Source of the DNA: an uncultured bacterium
Lineage (GTDB): Bacteria; Bacteroidota; Bacteroidia; Bacteroidales; Bacteroidaceae
Length of the DNA: 10,391 nucleotides
Reading direction: 5' to 3'
Assembly: GCA_905215555.1 (NCBI GenBank)
Contig: CAJMQU010000081.1
Coordinates: 1 to 10,391, forward strand
Shown: positions 1 through 5,338 of the stretch, piece after piece
How positions within the stretch are numbered: the first letter of the stretch is position 1
How the letters are laid out: each line of letters begins with the position of its first letter
Translations under genes and position numbers: made by a program
The notes under the pieces: generated by a model
Seen by the model: the letters and a program-made list of their open reading frames with translations, nothing else
Databases searched by the model: none
What the model was told of the DNA's origin: nothing

Positions 1-1
1 G

Positions 2-862
2 TTCTTGGGCGGTGGTGCCAGTTTGGAATTCTGCATGGTACCCTTCAACTTCCTCGAAAAGAAAGCTGCTTATCTGAACACAGGTGTATGGGCCAAGAAA
101 GCCATGAAAGAAGCCAAAGGCTTCGGTGAAGTCGTTGAAGTCGCTTCTTCCGCCGAGTCTACTTATACTTATATTCCTAAGGATTACACTGTGCCTGCTG
201 ATGCTGATTATTTCCACATCACGACCAATAATACTATTTATGGTACTGAACTCAAGGAAGATTTGGATGTAAATGTTCCGATGGTTGCCGATATGTCTTC
301 TGATATTTTCTCCCGTCCTATCGACGTGTCCAAATATATCTGTATTTATGGTGGTGCACAAAAGAATCTGGCTCCTGCCGGCGTGACGTTCGTTATCGTA
401 AAGAATGACGCTCTGGGCAAGGTGTCACGTTATATCCCTACGATGCTGAACTATCAGACACACATCGACGGTGGTTCTATGTTCAATACTCCTCCTGTGG
501 TTCCCATTTATACTGCATTGCAGACTTTGCGTTGGATCAAGGCACAGGGTGGTGTGAAAGAGATGGAACGCCGTGCTATCGAAAAGGCTGATATGCTGTA
601 TGGTGAAATAGACCGTAACAAATTGTTTGTAGGTACTGCTGCCAAGGAAGACCGTTCACGCATGAACATCTGTTTCGTGATGGCTCCCGAATATAAAGAT
701 CTGGAAGCTGACTTCATGAAATTTGCTACGGAAAGAGGTATGGTAGGTATCAAAGGACACCGTTCTGTGGGTGGTTTCCGTGCATCTTGCTACAATGCTA
801 TGCCGAAAGAAAGTGTACAGGCTTTGATTGACTGTATGCAGGAATTTGAGAAACTTCATTAA
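2..862 (+). CDS. serC: Phosphoserine aminotransferase, 5' partial
   Basis: PLP enzyme that transaminates 3-phosphohydroxypyruvate with glutamate to O-phosphoserine, second step of the phosphorylated serine pathway (the family also acts in PLP synthesis); cytosolic. The frame is open to the window edge and begins F-L-G-G-G-A-S, equivalent to the phosphate-binding GGG region that lies near residue 70 in full SerC, so about 70 N-terminal residues are missing and 285 or so are present. The PLP lysine is in GGAQKN (codon 362-364), followed by LAPAG. An H-R-S-V-GG-F-R-A-S-C-YN stretch near the C-terminus (about 760-795) is the SerC substrate-binding signature, and the protein ends shortly after it as usual. 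serA follows 109 bases downstream on the same strand, so the two are probably cotranscribed. The TTG at 5 is not a start; the true start lies outside. Identification is very secure. Confidence 0.97.
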   Translation, partial: FLGGGASLEFCMVPFNFLEKKAAYLNTGVWAKKAMKEAKGFGEVVEVASSAESTYTYIPKDYTVPADADYFHITTNNTIYGTELKEDLDVNVPMVADMSSDIFSRPIDVSKYICIYGGAQKNLAPAGVTFVIVKNDALGKVSRYIPTMLNYQTHIDGGSMFNTPPVVPIYTALQTLRWIKAQGGVKEMERRAIEKADMLYGEIDRNKLFVGTAAKEDRSRMNICFVMAPEYKDLEADFMKFATERGMVGIKGHRSVGGFRASCYNAMPKESVQALIDCMQEFEKLH

Positions 863-874
863 TAATATTTTATT

Positions 875-948
875 CACCACAGATTACGCAGATTTGCACA
901 GATTGCTTTTAAGATTAAAATCTGTGATAAGTTGTGTAATCTGTGGTG
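875..948. repeat. Imperfect palindromic repeat between serC and serA (REP/MITE-like)
   Basis: Two 30-base arms, 875-904 and 919-948, are inverted copies matching at 25 of 30 positions, around a 14-base A/T-rich loop that holds a small inner hairpin (AGATT/AATCT, 912-922). The arm starts CACCACAGATTAC. Within the left arm the unit (C)RCAGATT recurs three times about 9-10 bases apart, close to one helical turn. There is no long T run straight after it, so it is not a classical intrinsic terminator, and serA has no other obvious promoter. I recall very similar CACAGATTA-type palindromes dispersed in Bacteroidetes genomes, but this window has only one copy, so dispersal is not shown here. It may act as a processing or stability element in the serC-serA message. 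Confidence 0.75.
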
Positions 949-971
949 AGTCTTTTTAATATCATAGAAAC

Positions 972-1892
972 ATGAAAGTATTAATTGCAACAGACAAGCC
1001 GTTCGCTAAAGTAGCTGTAGACGGCATTCGCAGAGAAATTGAAGCAGCAGGTTATGAACTTGCCTTGCTGGAGAAATATACGGAGAAAGCCCAGTTGCTG
1101 GACGCTGTGAAGGATGCCAATGCCATTATTATCCGTAGCGACATCATTGATGCCGAAGTGCTGGATGCTGCTAAAGAATTGAAGATTGTGGTACGTGCAG
1201 GTGCCGGTTATGATAATGTAGACCTGGAAGCAGCTACTGCACACAATGTATGTGTGATGAACACTCCGGGACAGAACTCAAACGCAGTGGCCGAACTTGC
1301 TTTCGGTATGATGGTAATGGCTGTCCGTAATATGTATAACGGTACTTCCGGTACTGAATTGAAAGGTAAGAAACTGGGTATTCATGCTTATGGCAACGTA
1401 GGCCGCAATGTAGCCCGCATCGCCAAAGGTTTCGGTATGGAAATCTTTGCTTTCGATGCTTTCTGTCCGAAAGAAGTGATTGAGAAAGACGGTGTGAAGG
1501 CTGTTGACTCTGCCGATGAACTTTATTCTACTTGTAACGTGGTTTCACTGCACATCCCGGCTACCGCCGAAACTAAAAACTCCATCAACTATGCATTGGT
1601 GAACAAGATGCCGAAGGGGGGAGTATTGGTGAATACTGCCCGTAAGGAAGTCATTAACGAAACTGAATTAATCCAGTTGATGGAAGAACGTGCAGACCTG
1701 AAGTACATGACTGACATCATGCCTGCTGCCAACGAAACATTTGCAGCCAAGTTTGCCGGACGCTACTTCTCTACACCGAAAAAAATGGGTGCACAGACTG
1801 CCGAGGCTAATATCAATGCAGGTATTGCTGCCGCTCAACAGATCGTGTGTTTCCTGAAGGACGGTTGTGAGAAATTCCGCGTTAACAAATAA
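972..1892 (+). CDS. serA: D-3-phosphoglycerate dehydrogenase, short ACT-less form with active-site lysine
   Basis: Oxidises 3-phosphoglycerate to 3-phosphohydroxypyruvate with NAD, first step of serine synthesis; cytosolic. It is 306 residues long: substrate domain about 1-98 and 280-306, nucleotide domain about 99-280. Visible motifs are R75-AGAGYDNVD, the dinucleotide loop Y140-G-N-V-G144 (a variant of GxGxxG), D162 at the end of the second strand (NAD preference), and N221-T-A-R224 with the conserved catalytic arginine. Where most of the family has the catalytic histidine in T-P-H-I-G, this protein has T268-P-K-K-M-G, so lysine (270 or 271) replaces it. It ends without the C-terminal ACT or intervening domains, so serine feedback through an ACT domain is not expected. 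These traits match the type III PGDH known from Bacteroides and Entamoeba. It sits between serC and a DUF1015 gene, which supports the role. The ATG at 972 is the first in frame after the repeat. Confidence 0.95.
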   Translation: MKVLIATDKPFAKVAVDGIRREIEAAGYELALLEKYTEKAQLLDAVKDANAIIIRSDIIDAEVLDAAKELKIVVRAGAGYDNVDLEAATAHNVCVMNTPGQNSNAVAELAFGMMVMAVRNMYNGTSGTELKGKKLGIHAYGNVGRNVARIAKGFGMEIFAFDAFCPKEVIEKDGVKAVDSADELYSTCNVVSLHIPATAETKNSINYALVNKMPKGGVLVNTARKEVINETELIQLMEERADLKYMTDIMPAANETFAAKFAGRYFSTPKKMGAQTAEANINAGIAAAQQIVCFLKDGCEKFRVNK

Positions 1893-1895
1893 AGT

Positions 1896-2090
1896 ATGAA
1901 AAGTAGAACGGCATATATATTGGGGATAATCTATCTCATGATAGGAGTTGCCGTATTCTCCTTAAGTAGTATTTTTAGAAATAGTTTATCAGATTTCGCC
2001 CTCGGCTTTTGCGAGGGCGTATCTATCGTACTCATATTGGGTAGTGCTATCTATATGATAGTACATTATATAAAGAAAAAATCCTTATAA
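1896..2090 (+). CDS. Small two-helix membrane protein in the serine operon
   Basis: A 64-residue protein of unknown function. Residues about 6-27 (ILGIIYLMIGVAVFSL) and 37-58 (GFCEGVSIVLILGSAIYMIV) are hydrophobic and long enough to cross the membrane. A short segment with one arginine and an aspartate lies between them, and the tail is basic (H-Y-I-K-K-K), which predicts both ends in the cytoplasm. The ATG lies three bases after the serA stop and the gene ends 22 bases before DUF1015, so it is very likely cotranscribed and perhaps translationally coupled to serA. A perfect 8-base GC-rich hairpin lies inside the coding sequence (1997-2019). I do not recognise a family. The tight fit in the operon and the clean two-helix pattern make it more likely real than a chance frame. 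Confidence 0.65.
   Translation: MKSRTAYILGIIYLMIGVAVFSLSSIFRNSLSDFALGFCEGVSIVLILGSAIYMIVHYIKKKSL
1997..2019 (+). other. Perfect GC-rich hairpin within a coding region
   Basis: CGCCCTCG (1997-2004) and CGAGGGCG (2012-2019) are exact inverted copies, seven of eight pairs G-C, with a 7-base loop. It lies in frame inside the small membrane protein gene and is not followed by a T run, so it does not look like an intrinsic terminator. It could act as an mRNA stability or processing point between serA and the DUF1015 gene, or be a chance result of the codons for FALGFCEG. Confidence 0.5.
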
Positions 2091-2112
2091 TATCTATAAA
2101 CACACCTGAATT

Positions 2113-3360
2113 ATGGCTGTAATTAGACCTTTCAAAGGCGTTCGTCCTCCGCAGGACCTGGTTGAACAAGTTGCTTCCCGTCCGTATGATGTACTGAACT
2201 CGGCAGAAGCGCGTGAAGAGGCGAAAGGAAATAAGAAATCCTTGTACCATATCATTAAACCCGAAATAGATTTTCCCGTAGGCACTGACGAACACGATGA
2301 ATGTGTTTATCAGAAAGCTGCCGAAAACTTCCAAATGTTCCAAGACAAGGGCTGGCTGGTGCAGGATGATAAAGAAAACTATTACGTTTATGCACAGACC
2401 ATGAACGGGAAGACGCAGTACGGTCTGGTAGTTGGTGCTTATGTTTCCGATTATATGAATGGTGTCATCAAAAAGCACGAACTGACCCGCCGCGATAAGG
2501 AGGAAGACCGTATGAAGCATGTCCGCGTGAACAATGCCAATATTGAACCGGTATTCTTTGCTTATCCTGATAATGCCGCATTGGATGCCATCATCGCTCA
2601 TTATACTGCTGAAAAACCGGTGTATGATTTTATCGCTCCCGGTGATGGTTTCGGACATACGTTCTGGATTATCGATAAGCAGGAAGACATTGATGCTATT
2701 ACAAAGGAATTTGCTAAAATGCCTGCCCTATACATTGCTGACGGACACCATCGTAGTGCTGCCGCTGCTTTGGTAGGAGCCGAAAAGGCCAGGCAGAATC
2801 CGAATCATACCGGTGACGAAGAATACAACTACTTCATGGCTGTTTGCTTCCCCGCCAACCAACTGACAATTATCGATTATAACCGCGTTGTCAAAGACCT
2901 GAACGGTCTGACGCCGGAAGACTTCCTGGCTGCTGTCAGCAAGAACTTCACGGTTGAAGAGAAGGGCGCGGATATTTATAAGCCTACCGGTTTGCATAAT
3001 TTCTCCCTTTATCTGGATGGTAAGTGGTATAGTCTGACGGCTAAACCTGGTACATACAATGATAATGATCCGATTGGTGTACTGGATGTTACCATTTCTT
3101 CGAACCTTATCCTGGATGAAGTGCTCGGCATTAAAGATCTCCGTTCTGACAAGCGTATTGATTTTGTTGGCGGTATCCGTGGCCTGGGCGAGTTGAAGAA
3201 ACGGGTAGACAGTGGTGAGATGAAAGTTGCTTTGGCACTTTATCCGGTCAGTATGAAGCAGTTGATGGACATCGCAGATACAGGCAACATCATGCCTCCC
3301 AAGACAACGTGGTTTGAGCCGAAATTACGTTCGGGACTCGTTATCCATAAGCTGGATTAA
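2113..3360 (+). CDS. DUF1015 family protein, last gene of the serine operon (possible serine kinase)
   Basis: A 415-residue soluble protein of the DUF1015 family, full length by its motifs: R-P-F-K-G-V-R-P at 5-12 and A-S-R-P-Y-D-V at 21-27 (N-terminal signature), H-E-L-T-R-R-D-K-E-E-D-R at 122-133, the hallmark A209-D-G-H-H-R214, and a C-terminal M-P-P-K-T-T-W-F-E-P-K-L-R-S-G-L at 394-409. DGHHR resembles the catalytic or nucleotide-site motif of ParB/Srx-type proteins, which include the free-serine kinase SerK. It closes the serC-serA operon, where a phosphoserine phosphatase might be expected. I recall, without being able to verify it here, that a DUF1015-like protein from a thermophile was assigned pyrophosphate-dependent serine kinase activity. 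A role in serine/phosphoserine interconversion is therefore plausible, but it is inference. The family call is secure; the reaction is not. The start ATG follows a 22-base gap with no strong ribosome binding site. Confidence 0.9.
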   Translation: MAVIRPFKGVRPPQDLVEQVASRPYDVLNSAEAREEAKGNKKSLYHIIKPEIDFPVGTDEHDECVYQKAAENFQMFQDKGWLVQDDKENYYVYAQTMNGKTQYGLVVGAYVSDYMNGVIKKHELTRRDKEEDRMKHVRVNNANIEPVFFAYPDNAALDAIIAHYTAEKPVYDFIAPGDGFGHTFWIIDKQEDIDAITKEFAKMPALYIADGHHRSAAAALVGAEKARQNPNHTGDEEYNYFMAVCFPANQLTIIDYNRVVKDLNGLTPEDFLAAVSKNFTVEEKGADIYKPTGLHNFSLYLDGKWYSLTAKPGTYNDNDPIGVLDVTISSNLILDEVLGIKDLRSDKRIDFVGGIRGLGELKKRVDSGEMKVALALYPVSMKQLMDIADTGNIMPPKTTWFEPKLRSGLVIHKLD

Positions 3361-3372
3361 AACTATTATTTT

Positions 3373-3427
3373 AAAAAGAAAAACGAGGATGTCCGTTGAA
3401 AGGAACATCCTCGTTTCTTTTTTAAGA
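3373..3427. terminator. Bidirectional intrinsic terminator
   Basis: A perfect 12-base stem AAACGAGGATGT (3381-3392) / ACATCCTCGTTT (3405-3416) has a 12-base loop. It is flanked by an A-rich run on the left and TTTCTTTTTT on the right, so either transcript ends in a U-rich tract after the hairpin. It lies 20 bases after the DUF1015 stop and overlaps the 3' end of the convergent minus-strand gene, serving both the serine operon and the sigma-factor operon. Confidence 0.93.
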
Positions 3428-3793
3428 ATGATGCTTGTAGTATCGTCTTCTCATCCAACGGTCGAATAAGACGAACAATGGGGTTGCGATGAGTATCAGC
3501 ATGTAGAATGCCGGAATCTGAATGTTGTCAGGCTTCAGGGGGGCCGTAGGGGTGAAAGCTTCTTTGATGGCGTCACCGAAATAAATGGTTAATCCGGTAA
3601 TGCAGCATCCCATTAAGAACACAGAAGCGGCTATCGTGGCGAATAAAGTTCTCTGTTCCGATTTCTTCTCTCGTAGGCGGGTGGCTTCTTCCACCTTTCT
3701 CATGGTATGGTAGGCGAAATTGGAAGGCAGATGAAATCCGTTTTCCTCTTTTACTGCTCTTTTCAGTCCTTTATCTTTTTTTTCTTCGTTCAT
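3422..3793 (-). CDS. Two-helix membrane protein coupled to the ECF sigma factor; candidate anti-sigma
   Basis: A 123-residue protein with a highly charged N-terminal region (1-48) containing F20-H-L-P-S-N-F-A-Y-H-T-M-R-K-V, a pattern like the LPxNF...M.K(I/V) seen near the N-terminus of many sigma-associated proteins. It has a transmembrane helix about 50-72, a short loop about 73-93 and a second helix about 94-110, then a strongly basic tail (RWMRRRYYK) that places both ends in the cytoplasm. Its ATG overlaps the sigma stop in an ATGA arrangement (3790-3793), with GAGGAAG just upstream, so translation is coupled and equimolar production is likely. That favours a sigma regulator, but I see no zinc-binding HxxxCxxC or FecR-type domain. 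It may belong to a Bacteroidetes DUF such as DUF5056; I am not certain of the number. Confidence 0.82.
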   Translation of the reverse strand: MNEEKKDKGLKRAVKEENGFHLPSNFAYHTMRKVEEATRLREKKSEQRTLFATIAASVFLMGCCITGLTIYFGDAIKEAFTPTAPLKPDNIQIPAFYMLILIATPLFVLFDRWMRRRYYKHHS

Positions 3794-4338
3794 ACTTCCT
3801 CTTGTTTAATGAGTACATATATCTTTTTGCGTATGCGATGCAATTTAACTTTTGCATTGCTTTCTGTCAGGCCCAGAATCAGGGCGGTTTCATTCATTGT
3901 CTTTTCTTCATAGTAGAATAGAGTGATCAAGGCGCGTTCATCAGAGTTCAGCTTTTCTATGGCTCTGTTTAGTTTGACAATCATTTCTTCGCTTTCGTCA
4001 TTTAATGTTTCGTCAACCTGTTGCTCCGAAATATTGGCGAGTAACGCATCATCCATGGTAAAGGTCTCAAATTTCCTTTTACGGGCTGCCGAAATAGCCG
4101 TATTATAAGCTATGGAATATATCCATGTGGAGAAAGAACTTTCGGCTTTGAAAGAGGAAAGGTGCTGAAATGCTTTCAGAAAAACGTCTTGTGTCAACTC
4201 TTCGGCGTCTTCTTGATTGCAAATGATGCGGGCAATCAAAGAAAATACCTGTTGACCGTACTTATTCAGAAAGTTTTCGTACAGAGCGGTTTCTCCTTTC
4301 AGGATGCGTTGGATAATATGTGTTTCGTTATTCTCCAT
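3790..4338 (-). CDS. ECF-type RNA polymerase sigma factor
   Basis: A 182-residue sigma-70 family protein of the ECF group, which binds core RNA polymerase and directs it to its own promoter class. Region 2 spans about 20-90: DAEELTQDVFLKAF at 44-57 is the core-binding helix, and STWIYSIAYNTAISAARKRK at 70-89 is the -10 recognition part. A linker (about 91-124) is acidic. Region 4 spans about 125-178, with the helix-turn-helix T147-MNETALILGLTESNAKVKLHRIRKK contacting the -35 element. Regions 1 and 3 are absent, as in all ECF sigmas. I chose the ATG at 4338; a TTG six codons upstream (4356) overlaps the -10 element of the presumed autoregulated promoter and cannot be transcribed from it. The gene is coupled to the downstream membrane protein and divergent from the DUF6249-like gene. 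The physiological signal is not evident from the sequence. Confidence 0.96.
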   Translation of the reverse strand: MENNETHIIQRILKGETALYENFLNKYGQQVFSLIARIICNQEDAEELTQDVFLKAFQHLSSFKAESSFSTWIYSIAYNTAISAARKRKFETFTMDDALLANISEQQVDETLNDESEEMIVKLNRAIEKLNSDERALITLFYYEEKTMNETALILGLTESNAKVKLHRIRKKIYVLIKQEEV

Positions 4339-4345
4339 TTTGCTC

Positions 4346-4375
4346 TTTAGACGCAAATCTATTTATAAGGTTACA
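4346..4375 (-). promoter_or_regulatory. ECF-type promoter of the sigma-factor operon (autoregulation)
   Basis: Read on the minus strand: -35 TGTAACCTT (4375-4367), then -10 TGCGTCTAAA (4355-4346), with 16 bases between TGTAAC and CGTCTA. It is the exact mirror of the plus-strand promoter at 4409-4438. The TGTAAC / CGTC form is typical of ECF promoters. A start site 5-8 bases past the -10 would fall at about 4340-4343, only a few bases before the sigma ATG at 4338. A TAGATTTG (4361-4354), matching the housekeeping -7 box TAnnTTTG, overlaps it, so dual control is possible. Confidence 0.8.
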
Positions 4376-4408
4376 GAATCCGGAAAGAAATATTTTTTTC
4401 GCAGAATG

Positions 4409-4438
4409 TGTAACCTTGTAAAGGAGTCTGCGTCTAAA
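4409..4438 (+). promoter_or_regulatory. ECF-type promoter of the DUF6249-like gene
   Basis: -35 TGTAACCTT (4409-4417) and -10 TGCGTCTAAA (4429-4438), with 16 bases between TGTAAC and CGTCTA, both identical to the elements of the divergent sigma promoter. Transcription would begin near 4442-4445, giving a leader of about 38 bases before the ATG at 4481. The duplicate elements at the same spacing in mirror orientation make chance unlikely. That the adjacent sigma factor is the reader is inference. Confidence 0.82.
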
Positions 4439-4480
4439 GTGTACAAAGGAACAAAAATACTAATTTAAAACGAAACGAAT

Positions 4481-4882
4481 ATGATGGATTTTATTATGGT
4501 GCCTACGATTATGGCTATCATTACTTTAGGAATTTACAAACTGTTTGAGTTGTTTGTATGTAAGAAAGAGCGTTTGATGCTTATTGAAAAAATGGGGGAT
4601 AAGTACGTCCCGGATGTGGCTTGTACACCGAAACTTTACGGTAATTTTTCTTTTTCGGCATTGAAATTGGGGTGTCTTCTGGTGGGCATGGGATTGGGAC
4701 TGCTGATAGGATTTATCATCTGTACCTCGTCAATCCCCGGATATTTGGACAAGGATGTGGACAATTGGCGTGTTTATCGTGAGACGGTGTCTTTGGTCTA
4801 TGGAGCTTGTGTGCTTGTGTTTGGAGGTATTGGGCTTATCATGGCTTTCATTTCAGAGTTGAAGCTCAGTAAGAAACAATAG
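4481..4882 (+). CDS. DUF6249-like three-helix membrane protein, presumed ECF sigma target
   Basis: A 133-residue integral inner-membrane protein. Hydrophobic helices lie at about 4-26, 59-82 (GCLLVGMGLGLLIGFII) and 104-126 (GACVLVFGGIGLIMAF). Between helices 1 and 2 is a cytoplasmic-looking stretch with C27-KKERLMLIEKMG, and between 2 and 3 a polar loop about 83-103. The layout of a helix, then K-E-R-x-x-L-I-E-K, then a glycine-rich pair of helices matches the DUF6249 family of Bacteroidetes as I remember it; its function is unknown. It is transcribed divergently from the sigma factor by a promoter with identical ECF elements and is followed by an intrinsic terminator, so it forms a single-gene unit. 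It may sense or respond to envelope conditions, but this rests only on its location. Confidence 0.86.
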   Translation: MMDFIMVPTIMAIITLGIYKLFELFVCKKERLMLIEKMGDKYVPDVACTPKLYGNFSFSALKLGCLLVGMGLGLLIGFIICTSSIPGYLDKDVDNWRVYRETVSLVYGACVLVFGGIGLIMAFISELKLSKKQ

Positions 4883-4907
4883 CCGGAATTTAGGGATCTT
4901 CTTATGA

Positions 4908-4945
4908 TAAAAAAGAGTTGTCAGTTATTGGCAACTTTTTTTTTG
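4908..4945 (+). terminator. Intrinsic terminator after the DUF6249-like gene
   Basis: Stem AGTTGTCA (4916-4923) / TGGCAACT (4929-4936) with one G-U pair and a 5-base loop, followed by a run of nine T (4936-4944) and preceded by six A. It begins 26 bases after the stop codon. Confidence 0.9.
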
Positions 4946-5017
4946 CATTTACGGAGAACCTTAAGGATTATTTGTGTGTTACTATATCAGTAAATAACCT
5001 AAAACCGGAATAAGAAT

Positions 5018-5191
5018 ATGGATAAAAAAGAAGAAAAAGTTCTTGAAAATAAGAGCAAGATGCAGAAAAATGCTGAAGAAACATTACCAGGACGACAATT
5101 GGGGTTATATTCCAAAGTCGATAAGAAAGAGGTGCGTAATATGGTTTCCGAAATAAACCCGGATAAGAATAGTTTGGGCAGCAGAGGATAA
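5018..5191 (+). CDS. Small lysine-rich hypothetical protein
   Basis: A 57-residue, highly charged and probably soluble protein, starting MDKKEEKVLENKSKMQ and ending NSLGSRG. The N-terminal 22 residues are nearly all K, E, N, Q and M and could form a charged helix; the middle has T-L-P-G-R-Q-L-G-L-Y and D-K-K-E-V. There are no cysteines, no signal peptide and no membrane segment. It lies between a terminator and a structured leader, so it is probably transcribed on its own, though I find no convincing promoter. I do not recognise a family. Coding character is suggested by an open frame with natural-looking composition and by its position on the coding strand in a gap that would otherwise be empty; it could also be a chance frame. 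Confidence 0.5.
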   Translation: MDKKEEKVLENKSKMQKNAEETLPGRQLGLYSKVDKKEVRNMVSEINPDKNSLGSRG

Positions 5192-5207
5192 CCTTGTTTT
5201 TGATTGT

Positions 5208-5224
5208 TTATCTTTATAAGATAA
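5208..5224. other. Perfect inverted repeat TTATCTT-TAT-AAGATAA
   Basis: Two 7-base arms with a 3-base spacer, 17 bases after the stop of the small lysine-rich ORF. A/T-rich and without a T tail, so it is a weak hairpin as RNA. As DNA it is symmetric and could be an operator. The left half TTATCTTT recurs in the -7 box region at 5282-5289. Confidence 0.4.
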
Positions 5225-5235
5225 GTTACATTTCG

Positions 5236-5297
5236 GCAGAACTTTTTCATGCAAGCATGAGAGTTCTGCGCTCAATTTGCCTTATCTTTGCAGAACT
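5236..5297 (+). promoter_or_regulatory. Leader with two mutually exclusive hairpins
   Basis: GCAGAACT occurs at 5236-5243 and again at 5290-5297, and its exact complement AGTTCTGC lies between them at 5262-5269. The middle copy can pair with the first, forming a long hairpin extended by TCATG/CATGA (5247-5251 / 5256-5260), or with the last, with a 20-base loop. Any transcript entering from upstream could adopt either fold. No T tract follows, so simple attenuation by intrinsic termination is not obvious. The second fold would enclose the -7 box at 5283-5290. Confidence 0.5.
5283..5290 (+). promoter_or_regulatory. Bacteroides -7 box TATCTTTG
   Basis: An exact match to TAnnTTTG, 49 bases before the ATG at 5339. 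No TTTG lies at the usual 19-21 base distance upstream; the nearest candidate there is TTCTG (5264-5268). It is a plausible promoter for the basic 80-residue ORF, with the start expected around 5295. Confidence 0.5.
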
Positions 5298-5338
5298 TTA
5301 GCCTTTCAGCTATTTGTGATATAAAAGTTTAGAGAACA

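Noticed and set aside
508..880. Minus-strand frames opposite serC.
   Set aside because: Antisense to a highly conserved coding region, without motifs or promoter.
4339..4356. TTG at 4356 as an alternative, six-codon-earlier start for the sigma factor.
   Set aside because: It overlaps the ECF -10 element and lies upstream of the expected transcription start; the ATG at 4338 is preceded by AAAGAG and gives a normal ECF N-terminus.
4971..5002. TTTG (4971-4974) with TAACCTAA (4995-5002) as a promoter for the 57-residue ORF.
   Set aside because: Spacing is acceptable, but the -7 box matches only TA and one T of TAnnTTTG; too weak to annotate.
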